NCBI RefSeq assembly: GCF_003046425.1
Contig: NZ_QAJG01000002.1
Span: 62,001-126,000 of the forward strand
Reading direction: 5' to 3'
DNA from: Leptospira borgpetersenii serovar Javanica
GTDB lineage: Bacteria; Spirochaetota; Leptospiria; Leptospirales; Leptospiraceae
DNA length: 64,000 bases
In this document: positions 34,787-44,032 of the stretch, piece by piece
Position numbering within the stretch: the stretch's first letter is position 1
Layout: each line of letters begins with the position of its first letter
Made by a program: the position numbers and the translations under genes
Notes under the pieces: generated by a model
Seen by the model: only the letters and a program-made list of their open reading frames with translations
Told to the model about the DNA's origin: nothing
Database searches by the model: none

Positions 34787-36793
34787 TTAGAGTATAGAAT
34801 TTGCACATTCTGGCAACTTACCGGACTGAAACTCAACGAGTATAGCTGTAAAAAAATCGTTTCGGTTAAACGGATTTCTAGTCGCCTGGCTACTTTTAGT
34901 TTTTCCTATTGTATTTCCTATACACCCTGAAAAAGGAATATTCTGAGTCGTATCTTCGAACATTAGGATGTGCGTCACATTTTCATCTTTTATTTGCTTT
35001 AAATAAGGACTAGCAACAGCAGAATTAAAATCCACAAAACTAGCCCAATCTAAAGACAAAGTTTTTCTCTGGGAAAGTGAAATCGACCTATGTTGAGATA
35101 ATAAGACTGCATCTTTAGGTAAAACCAAATCTGCCCATTTCATTAAACTATATCCGTTCGCATATTGGCTCATAATTTTCTCTCTCATTGAAACCGAAAA
35201 AATACCAGGAAACAACTGATAAATTCCAACAGAAATAATGGCCAAAGTAGCACAAGCTTGCAAAAGAATTCCTGTGTTGACCACCTTTTTCATAAATCCA
35301 ATATTCCATTTTCTAAATGAATTGAAGCTGATCAAAGAAATCAACATCCATACAAACGGTTCCAAAAAAAATCTGGAAGCTTTTTGCCCTATTAAACTTC
35401 CTAATACAACAAAAAGAAATATCATTACATTCAATAAAAGCGTCGGAGCTGTCGGTCTCACAAATATCACCAAAAGCAATCCCACGCCGATAACCGTCGT
35501 GATAACCCCAAATTGATTGGGAAAAATCAACGATAACGGAAAACTTAATGTACTGTCTTTATAGCTACGAAGTGCAACTTCAAACAAATCCACACCCGGT
35601 AACGAACCAGGTAAAGGAGAAACTAACGCATCCATTATAGAGCTATTATAATTTTCGATTTTCCAAAATATGGAAGGAAAAATTATCAAAATGAAGGAAA
35701 AGATGGCAATAAGAGTTCCACAAAAAAACAATCTGATAGAACCCAATAAAAAGATAGAAAAAAAGCCGATCAAAAACGCTGACAGAAAGAATGAAAATTT
35801 TGTCTGAGTGACAGACATAGTCAATAGGCAAATAAGATTAAAAATGAATAATTTACTTTTATCAGCTTTTGTTTTGGAAATAATTTCTAAAAATAATATT
35901 ACAGCAAAAGAAGTCATTCCGATCTGAAGTAACTGAGGTTTCGGTGAACTTACTAAAAAAATCAAAACCGGAGATGAAAGAAATGCGATTATAATAATTT
36001 TTCTCCATACTGAATCATCATTTACTGAACCCTTCTCCACAAAAGAATAAAATGCTAATATTCCATAAATCCCGAGAAGACCTGAAAACTGAAGTAAAGA
36101 ACCAAACTGCTCCGCTCCAATAGCTAAACCAAGAGCATTTAGCACTTCCCCATTTCCGGCCAACCTTCCATGAAACCAACCGGAGAATACTGGCATTTTT
36201 CCCTGATTTAAAATTTCAATGGCAACGCCAATATGATAATCTAGGGAATCTGCATTCGTAACAGGACAAAGAGCAAGAAATGCATAACCAATCGTTAATA
36301 ACATTATAAATACGTTGAGCACATCATTTTTATTGATTGAATTCGACTTATTTTTAATAAGACCGATGACTTTGAATAGAAAAAAGCTTTTCTCACCCTT
36401 TTTATTATTTCCAATTTCTTCAATAGAAAGATGGTAATGAATATTCTTGAAGATATTGGAATAATAACTGATTGAAATTAAATTTTTAGTACCCTCTTTA
36501 ACAAAAAAGCAAACATTAGTAAAACCGAGTACAGACAAAAAAATAGCCACACATTTCATCAAAAATCGAGGTGTAAGGCCAAACAAAGCTAAAGGATAAA
36601 ATACAACACTTAATAATAACGCTCCAGTTAGCGGGGCCTGCCATCGAATCCATGAATTTTTAATTTGACCTAAGCTATTTTCGAACAACCTAAGTATATA
36701 AAATCCTAAAAAATCACAACCAAATATTAAAAAAATAGAATATACTACAGATAGTGGAGGATAAGCTACATTTGCGTCTAGACCAAACTTCAT
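34787..36793 (-). CDS. Large polytopic membrane protein, GT-C-like
   Basis: A protein of about 668 residues with 13 or more hydrophobic segments and a soluble C-terminal 130 residues. The motif TNADSLDYH (179-187) after the fifth or sixth segment recalls the DxD/DxH loop of GT-C glycosyltransferases that use polyprenyl-phosphate sugars (ArnT/PMT type), followed by a re-entrant loop with GWFHGRLAGNGE. I cannot name a family. The frame runs to a TTG at 36802, but the ATG at 36793 overlaps the upstream stop as ATGA and is preferred. It may add a side sugar in the periplasm or handle the polymer; that is inference. Confidence 0.7.
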   Translation of the reverse strand: MKFGLDANVAYPPLSVVYSIFLIFGCDFLGFYILRLFENSLGQIKNSWIRWQAPLTGALLLSVVFYPLALFGLTPRFLMKCVAIFLSVLGFTNVCFFVKEGTKNLISISYYSNIFKNIHYHLSIEEIGNNKKGEKSFFLFKVIGLIKNKSNSINKNDVLNVFIMLLTIGYAFLALCPVTNADSLDYHIGVAIEILNQGKMPVFSGWFHGRLAGNGEVLNALGLAIGAEQFGSLLQFSGLLGIYGILAFYSFVEKGSVNDDSVWRKIIIIAFLSSPVLIFLVSSPKPQLLQIGMTSFAVILFLEIISKTKADKSKLFIFNLICLLTMSVTQTKFSFFLSAFLIGFFSIFLLGSIRLFFCGTLIAIFSFILIIFPSIFWKIENYNSSIMDALVSPLPGSLPGVDLFEVALRSYKDSTLSFPLSLIFPNQFGVITTVIGVGLLLVIFVRPTAPTLLLNVMIFLFVVLGSLIGQKASRFFLEPFVWMLISLISFNSFRKWNIGFMKKVVNTGILLQACATLAIISVGIYQLFPGIFSVSMREKIMSQYANGYSLMKWADLVLPKDAVLLSQHRSISLSQRKTLSLDWASFVDFNSAVASPYLKQIKDENVTHILMFEDTTQNIPFSGCIGNTIGKTKSSQATRNPFNRNDFFTAILVEFQSGKLPECANSIL

Positions 36794-38895
36794 ACTTTCC
36801 AAAACTCTCCCGAAAGTTCGTAGTTGTTTGCATTCATGCCCAATTTGAATTCCGCTATACCGGGAGTTTTTTCTTGATCGATTCCTCCTAAATCAAAATT
36901 AAGGTATCCCATTTGTTTTAACTGAATAACAGAATTCCATAATAAAAAATGATTTGCTCTTAATTTACGACCTAATTCCCCATTCCATCCTATGAGATAA
37001 GTGGCCGAAGATCCATGAGCGGCAATACACACACCGGCAACAAATTCATTTCGATATATCGCCCTCAAAATTAAGAAAGTGCCTTTTCCACTTTGGTCTT
37101 TTTTTATTTGCAATAACATATGCTTCGAAATTCCCGAGAAATTCTTACTCAAAGTCAATTCATCATATTTATCTAACATCCAATGAAACAAAAAATCGTT
37201 CGAACCAACTTCTAAAATTAAGTCATTTTTTTCGGAGCTATTAAGCATGTTCCGCCATTTTGAATCCAAATTCTGTCTTAGAAAATTTAAATCTTTTGTA
37301 AGATCGATGAAAGCAGAGGTCCAAGGAGAAGAACTACTCTCATAAAATCCGTTTTTTTTCATTAAAACTAAAAACTTTCCGTCTAACGCGACTTCGGGAT
37401 TAAAAAATAATATAAAACCTTTTAATAAATTTCCAAATTTTGCTAATTCTTTAAACACCAATTCTTTAAGGTTCGAATCTACTTCGCTCAAGAAAAGAGG
37501 TCCTCTGTTGATGCGATAAACTTTAAAAATTCCTAAAACGGATTTTTCCAACATCTGAACAATTGCAACTTTCTGATTTTCGAAAGTAAATACGCCGCGA
37601 TGAACTTTCCAGCCTTCACAAATTTCCTTACTTTCCCCATACACCCACGATTGCAAAAGATTAGAGTTTTCTAATTTTTTGAATAATTCTTCCCATTCAT
37701 CACGTGTAATAGAATTCCATTTTACGTTTAATTTCAAAAAATCTTTTTTAACATCTTGAGAAACTTTTTGATCCTTGATCATTTCACGAATTGATAAGTT
37801 CGAATGTATCGATAAGAACAATCTTGAGTTCCTCAACTCAACCGCATTCAAATGGTTCTGCGGTTTATCGCATATTTCAGGGGGAAGATCGGGCCATGTT
37901 GAAACTGGAAGCCCATCTTTTAACAGGGCCTTAAACATCGGCTTAGCTGTATCAATCCCGTCAAAACAATATTCCGATAAATAAGGAACCCAATTTTCTG
38001 AACCTCTATCCGTATAAAACTTGTAACGATTTAACAAAATTTCGTCCCAAATTTTTTGATTTCGGATCTTTTGCCTTGCTATACCATTCAATCGTGGAAC
38101 CAATACATTTAACATTTTCTTCGCAGGTAAAGAGAAGAAAGGGTATGACACTATCTCCGTAGATAAGTCATTTAAGAACTCCACATTAAAATCCCTATGA
38201 TTTCGAAATCCCAATTTCTGAAGCAAACGTTTTAAAAACCATTTGGTTGAAAGGAATTTTGTATTACCGACCTGTTCGTAATGTTTTTTTAAAATTCTAT
38301 TGATTCTATCTTCATCTTGTATATTCCAACAGACATTCGAAGGGCCAGAGTTTCGAACGATTAAAATAGCTCCGTCGGAAATAGGAAGATGTTTATGAGG
38401 ACTATATAATACGAAGTCCGCTTTTTCGCCGACCCCTTTTATAGGCTTTAGAACGTGCGCGGCGTCTTCAACTAGAATTGCGTTTTTTCCCTTGCAAAAT
38501 TCAAATGCACGATTCGAGTCACTTGGTTTTCCAAAATAATGAACTAATACGAAAACATCAATCGAATTACTCTTTAATAATTCTTTACAAGCCTTATAGT
38601 CGGGTTCTCGGTTTCTTTGAATCGGATAAAATACAAATTTTACCCCCCATGAACGAAGTAAAAATAGAGAAGAATTACAAAAATAGTCAGGGAACCAAAA
38701 GGTAATTTTTTGTTGACCGAAATGTATTCGCTTCCAAATGGCTATAGCCAACAAAGACCAAGCAGATTTTGAAAACCATAATGAAATATCGGAAGAGGTC
38801 GCCCATGTTTCTGAGATGAATTTCTGATCTATATTCTTAAAAGATAAAATAGAAAATAGACTCCTCCAACTTGGCAGCGGGGCCAGCAAATGCAT
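36790..38895 (-). CDS. Fusion of DegT-like aminotransferase and FemAB/GNAT-like domain
   Basis: A protein of about 701 residues joining two enzymes. Residues 1-380 follow the DegT/DnrJ/EryC1 aminotransferase plan: a phosphate loop region SKSAWSLLAIA, LVHYFGKP, VEDAAH (142-147) and the presumed PLP lysine at 168 in YSPHKHLP. Residues about 410-701 follow the FemXAB/BioF2-like acyltransferase plan: LLQSWVYGESK, PWTSAFIDL, SKWRNMLNSSEK and YLNFDLGGIDQEKTPGIAEFK. The fusion suggests that an amino sugar is made and then acylated, perhaps with an amino acid, in one protein. The ATG at 38895 overlaps the deacetylase stop (TAATG); a TTG at 38910 is possible. Confidence 0.75.
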   Translation of the reverse strand: MHLLAPLPSWRSLFSILSFKNIDQKFISETWATSSDISLWFSKSAWSLLAIAIWKRIHFGQQKITFWFPDYFCNSSLFLLRSWGVKFVFYPIQRNREPDYKACKELLKSNSIDVFVLVHYFGKPSDSNRAFEFCKGKNAILVEDAAHVLKPIKGVGEKADFVLYSPHKHLPISDGAILIVRNSGPSNVCWNIQDEDRINRILKKHYEQVGNTKFLSTKWFLKRLLQKLGFRNHRDFNVEFLNDLSTEIVSYPFFSLPAKKMLNVLVPRLNGIARQKIRNQKIWDEILLNRYKFYTDRGSENWVPYLSEYCFDGIDTAKPMFKALLKDGLPVSTWPDLPPEICDKPQNHLNAVELRNSRLFLSIHSNLSIREMIKDQKVSQDVKKDFLKLNVKWNSITRDEWEELFKKLENSNLLQSWVYGESKEICEGWKVHRGVFTFENQKVAIVQMLEKSVLGIFKVYRINRGPLFLSEVDSNLKELVFKELAKFGNLLKGFILFFNPEVALDGKFLVLMKKNGFYESSSSPWTSAFIDLTKDLNFLRQNLDSKWRNMLNSSEKNDLILEVGSNDFLFHWMLDKYDELTLSKNFSGISKHMLLQIKKDQSGKGTFLILRAIYRNEFVAGVCIAAHGSSATYLIGWNGELGRKLRANHFLLWNSVIQLKQMGYLNFDLGGIDQEKTPGIAEFKLGMNANNYELSGEFWKV

Positions 38896-39755
38896 TAAGT
38901 TGATCCCCAAAACTCATAAGTTCGTAGTTTACTCTTATAAAGAATATCTGCTCCTCCTTCCAAAATCGCTCCTATCAAATGATCCGTATCGGAAGGTGAA
39001 AACGATTCCCTGCGAATTGCCCATGTAGGAGAAATTTTATTATCTCCTCTCAAACCAGTGTGGATGAATTCGTAATGTTCTTTCGCCATTCTCAGAGCGT
39101 CTTTACTGAAGCTATCCAAATCGCCAAAAGTATATGCAAAATGATTAATGTATATTCCCAGTTTATTTTCCAGTTTTCTTTTCGAAGCCAGTATTTCATC
39201 CTGAAGTCGATCAACCGAAGCGATTTCAGAAAGCCTTGCATGTGTTTTAGTATGACTTCCGATCGAATGCCCCTTGTGCAATAATACTTCCAAATCTTCC
39301 CAACGCATAGGAGCCCAAAAATCTGGAACTTGTTCCACAGTGAAACTCGGGTAGATATTATTCGATATGAATTTCCTTATTTCTTGTTTTTTTTGAATAT
39401 CAACAAAATCGGAAATGATAAAAAATAGGGCTTTTATACCAAGAGGTTCGAGAATTTCTTCCGCGACAATTCTATTGGAAAGATAACCATCGTCGAAAGT
39501 AAGTAAAAGATTTCGACCCAATATTTCTTTTTCTCCGCGAACCATTTCTGCAAAAACTTCAGGAGAAATAAATTTCCAATCTATAGAAATTTTCTCCAAT
39601 TGAGTACGGAAGCGAGAACGCTCTTGTCCGGCAATATCGTGATATAGCAAAACTCTCAATTCAGAGTCGTCTTTAATTTTCAAAGAACGCCCAAGCACAT
39701 TAAACATTCTTAAAGGAAGATAAGAAGCTGCTAAAATATTGTGAAAAAAAGACAT
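38895..39755 (-). CDS. Polysaccharide deacetylase (NodB-like, CE4)
   Basis: A 286-residue enzyme with the NodB homology domain. FDDG at 87-90 gives the catalytic base and metal Asp, and HSIGSHTKTH at 163-172 the metal His pair (H168, H172). The lead-in RVLLYHDI (34-41) is typical. Such enzymes remove N- or O-acetyl groups from GlcNAc-type sugars; no signal peptide is clear (a weakly hydrophobic N-terminus), so it may act on the lipid-linked precursor in the cytoplasm. It lies between the aminotransferase-FemAB fusion and a methyltransferase, which fits modification of an amino sugar: deacetylation could free an amine for the fused acyltransferase. Confidence 0.88.
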   Translation of the reverse strand: MSFFHNILAASYLPLRMFNVLGRSLKIKDDSELRVLLYHDIAGQERSRFRTQLEKISIDWKFISPEVFAEMVRGEKEILGRNLLLTFDDGYLSNRIVAEEILEPLGIKALFFIISDFVDIQKKQEIRKFISNNIYPSFTVEQVPDFWAPMRWEDLEVLLHKGHSIGSHTKTHARLSEIASVDRLQDEILASKRKLENKLGIYINHFAYTFGDLDSFSKDALRMAKEHYEFIHTGLRGDNKISPTWAIRRESFSPSDTDHLIGAILEGGADILYKSKLRTYEFWGST

Positions 39756-39766
39756 TCAATTAAAAA

Positions 39767-40600
39767 TTATCTGCGAGTAGCCGTAAAACTTTTCTGACGT
39801 GCTAAAAGTAAGTTGAACCAATAAATTTTAGAATAGTAATAATCCAAAATTCCAAAAAAATTATTTTTTCTACCGCTGAAAGTCAACCTAAGATCAGGAT
39901 GGAAAAAACATTCAGAATAACCTTCCGTTACGTTTTGCTCACCATAGAGACCCGTCAGAATTTTTTTCTGCGTATCATTAGCTCTATTTAAAAAGAAACT
40001 TCCTTCCAATTTTCCTTCCTGATGAAATTTTTTTCCAAGTAAGAAGTAGATAATACGATTCATAGGTGTTGAACTCAAAGAATAATTGATAAATGTCCCT
40101 TCACTTTTCAGCACTCGAAACGCTTCACTGCAGGCTTTTTTAAAATCAGGAATATGTTGAAAGGTTTGGACAGTCCAAACTCCATCAAAAATTTGATCTT
40201 GAAACGGTAATGATGTTGCATCAGCGTGTACGAGATAAACATATTTTCCAATGGAATTCCCTAAAAAAATTTTCGCGTGATTCAAATTTTCTCGTAAAAA
40301 ATCTATAACTACTACTTTCACATCGGGTCTTTCTTTTGGAATATTTCTCCAATGCCAACCCCAACAACCGCCAATATCCAAGATAATACCGTTGTGTTTT
40401 ACTTTTTTTAGAAATTTTTTTACTTCCCGATCCATTACCGGAATTGAATGATTTTTGGAAATAATTTCGTAATAATCCGAATATTCCTTGGAAGCAACCT
40501 CACTTCTCATTTTCAATTCAACTTCCTGCTCAGAAGAAGGAATTTCAGCAGAATAAATTCCGTCTTTAGATAAATTCAGAAGTTTTAATATACTTTTCAT
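39767..40600 (-). CDS. Class I SAM-dependent methyltransferase
   Basis: A 277-residue methyltransferase. The SAM-binding motif LDIGGCWGWHW sits at 74-84, the acidic end of strand 2 is VVVIDFLRENL, and motif II/III follows as DGVWTVQTFQHIPDF and EAFRVLKSEGTFINYS, the methyltransferase 11 pattern. The first 60 residues form an extra segment. A GGTGGA ribosome site precedes the ATG. It lies between a GT2 gene and the deacetylase with short gaps, so it probably methylates a sugar of the O-unit. The target is not known. Confidence 0.85.
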   Translation of the reverse strand: MKSILKLLNLSKDGIYSAEIPSSEQEVELKMRSEVASKEYSDYYEIISKNHSIPVMDREVKKFLKKVKHNGIILDIGGCWGWHWRNIPKERPDVKVVVIDFLRENLNHAKIFLGNSIGKYVYLVHADATSLPFQDQIFDGVWTVQTFQHIPDFKKACSEAFRVLKSEGTFINYSLSSTPMNRIIYFLLGKKFHQEGKLEGSFFLNRANDTQKKILTGLYGEQNVTEGYSECFFHPDLRLTFSGRKNNFFGILDYYYSKIYWFNLLLARQKSFTATRR

Positions 40601-40627
40601 TTTTCCACCATATGGGAGATATAAAAT

Positions 40628-41524
40628 TCAAAATTTGTAATTCAATTTAGCGACAAATAAAGACAGAAAAACCGAAGGTGATCTAAAAAAAGTTCGAAAC
40701 ATTAGAAAGATTGCAAACACGACCTTTTTTTCTCGAAAGTAAACAAGAGCCTTGTCAAACGCCAATTTTGTCTGAAACTTCTTCCAAAGTCGACCTTTGT
40801 CTTTTTCAAAATCCTGAAGATGAAATACATGGTATTGAATTAAATTTTCAAGATGATTCAAATGTCTTTCAAGAGAAGCCGATTGGTTAAAACCGTGAAT
40901 TGTATATTCGCCTAAAACTTCGGAAATAAAGAGAAACCTAGCCTTCTCTTTGGCCAATCGAAGCCAAAGATCATAATCTTCAACCGTAACAAATTCTGGA
41001 TTTTCGTTGAACAGCAATTCTTTTTCTTTCAAAAATTTTTTTCTGACAGTAGTCGCGGATGTAGAAAGTCTGTTTCCATAAAACAACATTTTTCGGTAAA
41101 AATCATCCTCAAAAGGTCCGTAATTTAAAATCATTTTCTTCTTTGTTTTAAGTTGAACCATATGTTCGTCATTGCAAAGCACATCAATTTCACCTTCTAA
41201 CTTTTGGATTTCAAAAATCACCCGTTTCAATTTATTCGGAAACCATAAATCGTCCGAATCCAAAAAAGAAATCCAATCTCCCTTAGCTTCTCTGATACCC
41301 ATATTCCGAGAGACGGAAATCACACCATTGTTTTTTATTTTTATTAAGCGAATCCTCGAATCTCGAAAGGAAGAAACAACTTCATCCGTATTATCGTTCG
41401 AATGATTATCGATTATGATCGCCTCCCAATTTGGGTACGTCTGATTTACAACTGACGCCAAGGATAATTTCAAAAAATCAGCGTGATTGTAAGTTGGAAT
41501 AACAACTGAAACGAGCGGATTCAT
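40628..41524 (-). CDS. Family 2 glycosyltransferase
   Basis: A 298-residue GT2 enzyme with the complete motif set: VSVVIPTYNHADFL (5-18), IIIDNHSNDNTDEV (36-49), GVISVSRNMGI (67-77) and the metal site LDSDD (88-92). PEFVTVEDYDLWLRLAK contains the conserved ED. A hydrophobic helix near 265-290 suggests association with the membrane. It is eight bases downstream of the CDP-sugar reductase gene, so the CDP-linked sugar of that cassette is a reasonable donor, though this is inference from position only. Confidence 0.87.
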   Translation of the reverse strand: MNPLVSVVIPTYNHADFLKLSLASVVNQTYPNWEAIIIDNHSNDNTDEVVSSFRDSRIRLIKIKNNGVISVSRNMGIREAKGDWISFLDSDDLWFPNKLKRVIFEIQKLEGEIDVLCNDEHMVQLKTKKKMILNYGPFEDDFYRKMLFYGNRLSTSATTVRKKFLKEKELLFNENPEFVTVEDYDLWLRLAKEKARFLFISEVLGEYTIHGFNQSASLERHLNHLENLIQYHVFHLQDFEKDKGRLWKKFQTKLAFDKALVYFREKKVVFAIFLMFRTFFRSPSVFLSLFVAKLNYKF

Positions 41525-41532
41525 AAAAAAAT

Positions 41533-42486
41533 TTAACCTTTGAAATGCAACTTACAAAAAATTAACAGATCGTCAATTTCAGATGTAAACGTATCCGAAT
41601 GACGAAATCCAGTTGAAAGAAGTTTTGTAGTATCGTAGTTAAAGTCCGCAGGAACTTCGTTCTTTTCGGGCTCAATTCTTTCTAATTCGGGCAAAAAATC
41701 GAGAACTTGTTTACAACGCTCCCGGACTAAATTCGCCATTTCCCATACAGTCAAAGACATTCCACCGCCGACATTATAAATATCATCTTTATGTTCTGAT
41801 TGTATTCTCAAAAGATGATGAACCGCTAAACATACATCTTGAATGGAAATAAAATCCCTTCTTTGTACTCCGGAAGTTCGAAGCACCATTTTTTGTGTTA
41901 TAACCGCCTGTTTGCAAAGTTCATTTACGAGCAACATCCAACAATTAACATTCGGATCTACCGGAGCTCCAAAAGCGTTGGATAATCGAATGTTGATCCC
42001 GAAAATTCCACCCAAGGCATTACGATCACTTACTTCCCTCTCCCCCGCCAGATTACTCATGGCATAAGGATGTTGATTTGTAAGAGGAGAATTTTCCGAA
42101 ATATTTCCTATCAAAGGATTTCCATATACATGAGCCGTTGAAATATAGATGAACTTAAAGGAACCATTCTTAATAGCCGCGTCCATCAAACGCCCAGTAA
42201 CATGTCCGTTAAATTCGAAAGCTTTTTGTGGATCTTTTGCCGCATCTTGAGCGTTTATCCCGGCACAATGAATGACATACTCCACGTTTTCGCAAACCGA
42301 TTCCAACGAGTTTTGTGAATTCCAATCGATTAAAATTACTTTCCCGGATCGGATATAATTCGGTAACTGAAAATTTTTAGTCGTTCCCAAAATTAATTCG
42401 AATTCGTTTAACGTTCCGAAATATTTCGCTATTCTTCCTCCTAAAAATCCAGAAGAGCCTGTGACTAATATTCTCTTTCGAGTCAT
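41533..42486 (-). CDS. NAD-dependent epimerase/dehydratase (CDP-sugar reductase-like)
   Basis: An extended SDR of about 317 residues. The nucleotide-binding TGSSGFLGG lies at 9-17, then VIHCAGINAQDAA and YISTAHVYG. The position of the catalytic Tyr-x3-Lys reads YAMSN, so the lysine is replaced by asparagine; the codon is clear (AAT at about 42056). Either it is a variant subfamily or activity is impaired. As the fourth gene of the CDP cassette it would reduce the 4-keto group of the CDP-6-deoxyhexulose. The ATG at 42486 overlaps the upstream stop (ATGA) and is preferred to a TTG at 42495. Confidence 0.8.
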   Translation of the reverse strand: MTRKRILVTGSSGFLGGRIAKYFGTLNEFELILGTTKNFQLPNYIRSGKVILIDWNSQNSLESVCENVEYVIHCAGINAQDAAKDPQKAFEFNGHVTGRLMDAAIKNGSFKFIYISTAHVYGNPLIGNISENSPLTNQHPYAMSNLAGEREVSDRNALGGIFGINIRLSNAFGAPVDPNVNCWMLLVNELCKQAVITQKMVLRTSGVQRRDFISIQDVCLAVHHLLRIQSEHKDDIYNVGGGMSLTVWEMANLVRERCKQVLDFLPELERIEPEKNEVPADFNYDTTKLLSTGFRHSDTFTSEIDDLLIFCKLHFKG

Positions 42487-42938
42487 TGGCTCCAAGTAAA
42501 TGGTATGAATGGATCATATTCCGGTAAACGCTCGGACTCAGCCGGGTCATGTGGGATGTCCGTAATATTTGCAACGAATGCTTTCTTTTCAGAAATACAA
42601 GTAAAACCGTACCAAATTCGAGGAGGGATTGTAACTCTTTGATAATTTCCCGGTCTTCCTAAAATGATTTCTTGAACCTTACCCTTCGTCTTTGAATCTT
42701 CTCGAGGATCAAAAAGAATCAACCTAATCTTTCCTGACGGAACCGTAAAATTTTGCGTTTGTTTTTTATGTATTTTCCATGCTTTTATCGAACCGGGATT
42801 AACTTCCGAAAAATAACATTCGCCGAAGCCGTTATATTCAGGATCATCGACACGAATCATATGTAGGACAGATCCTTTCGGATCGAATATTTCTTTCAGC
42901 GAGGTGATTACTATACCTTCTAATAACACTTCATTCAT
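42483..42938 (-). CDS. dTDP-4-dehydrorhamnose 3,5-epimerase-like cupin
   Basis: A 151-residue RmlC-like cupin, shorter than the true RmlC at 10791-11351. Motifs such as LHMIRVDDPEYNGFGECYFSE, the K-x-WKIHKKQTQNF stretch and RVTIPPRIWYGFTCIS correspond to the RmlC fold, but the catalytic His/Asp pair of RmlC is not obvious. In other CDP-sugar loci such proteins sit beside rfbF and rfbG and act as C3/C5 epimerase on CDP-4-keto-6-deoxyglucose. The ATG at 42938 follows the rfbG stop by two bases; a TTG at 42953 is an alternative start. Confidence 0.75.
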   Translation of the reverse strand: MNEVLLEGIVITSLKEIFDPKGSVLHMIRVDDPEYNGFGECYFSEVNPGSIKAWKIHKKQTQNFTVPSGKIRLILFDPREDSKTKGKVQEIILGRPGNYQRVTIPPRIWYGFTCISEKKAFVANITDIPHDPAESERLPEYDPFIPFTWSQ

Positions 42939-42940
42939 TC

Positions 42941-44032
42941 TTAATGAGTCCAAACGTAATTCTTTTTAGAAGCCAACTGACAATAAAGATGAATCTGCGA
43001 AAGAGTGAAATCATAAACGTTTTCTTTTTTTTCCACCCAGTTTCTATACCAGTTAACTGTAAAGTCCACCGTTTCGGAAAAGTCCAGAACCGATTTCCAT
43101 TTCAAATGAAATAACACCTTGTCACAGGAAAGTTTTAGAAGTTTGGCTTCTTTACCTCCACCTTCATAGCCTTCTGGAACTTCCCATCGAACCCCGGGCC
43201 ATCTTTTCATCATTGCATTTAATAATTCAGAAACCGTCTGATCAATACTTGCATCTGGGCCGAAGTTAAATGCCTCTCCGACCAACCCATCTTGACCGAC
43301 ATATAATTTTTCACCCAACAATAAATAACCACTCAAAGGCTCCAATACGTGTTGCCAAGGACGAGTTGCCAAAGGACTTCGAATGAAGACGGACTCATTT
43401 TTCGACCAAGCACGAATACAATCCGGAACGATCCTATCGGCAGCCCAATCGCCCCCTCCAATAACGTTACCTGCTCTTGTGATAGCAATTTTCGTTTTCG
43501 TATCCTTCAAAAAAGAATAATAATATGATTGTGCTATTAGATCCGCACAACTTTTAGAGCTGCTATAAGGATCATGACCGCCTAAAACATCCGTCTCACG
43601 ATAACCCCAACACCACTCGTTGTTTCTATATGCCTTGTCACTGGTTATCAGAACCACAACTTCCACAAACGATTTAGTACGGATGATATCCAATAAATTC
43701 ACCATACCCATAACATTGGTTTCAAATGTTCCGACTGGGTCCTGATAAGACTTTCTTACCAATGCCTGTGCAGCCATGTGAAAAATAATCTCGGGTTTGA
43801 ACTCGTCTATAACATTGGAAAACTTACTTCGATCGCGAACATCCCCTCGGTAATCCTTGATCTTTTTATCTAAACTAAGCAATTCAAAATGATTCGGCAA
43901 AGTAGGGACATCAAGTGAAAATCCGGCCACTTCTGCGCCCAAAGAATGCAGCCAAATGACTAGCCAAGATCCTTTAAATCCTGTATGTCCAGTTACGAGT
44001 ATTTTCTTATTTTTATATATATTCTCAAACAT
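42941..44032 (-). CDS. rfbG: CDP-glucose 4,6-dehydratase RfbG
   Basis: A 363-residue extended SDR. TGHTGFKGSW at 14-23 is the variant nucleotide-binding motif of CDP-glucose 4,6-dehydratase, followed by HMAAQALVRKSY, ITSDKAYRN, the catalytic Y-x3-K in DPYSSSKSCAD, and RAGNVIGGGDWA. It converts CDP-glucose to CDP-4-keto-6-deoxyglucose. It overlaps rfbF by eight bases and is followed closely by the epimerase-like cupin and the SDR, so the four genes form a single CDP-6-deoxyhexose cassette. Identification is firm. Confidence 0.95.
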   Translation of the reverse strand: MFENIYKNKKILVTGHTGFKGSWLVIWLHSLGAEVAGFSLDVPTLPNHFELLSLDKKIKDYRGDVRDRSKFSNVIDEFKPEIIFHMAAQALVRKSYQDPVGTFETNVMGMVNLLDIIRTKSFVEVVVLITSDKAYRNNEWCWGYRETDVLGGHDPYSSSKSCADLIAQSYYYSFLKDTKTKIAITRAGNVIGGGDWAADRIVPDCIRAWSKNESVFIRSPLATRPWQHVLEPLSGYLLLGEKLYVGQDGLVGEAFNFGPDASIDQTVSELLNAMMKRWPGVRWEVPEGYEGGGKEAKLLKLSCDKVLFHLKWKSVLDFSETVDFTVNWYRNWVEKKENVYDFTLSQIHLYCQLASKKNYVWTH

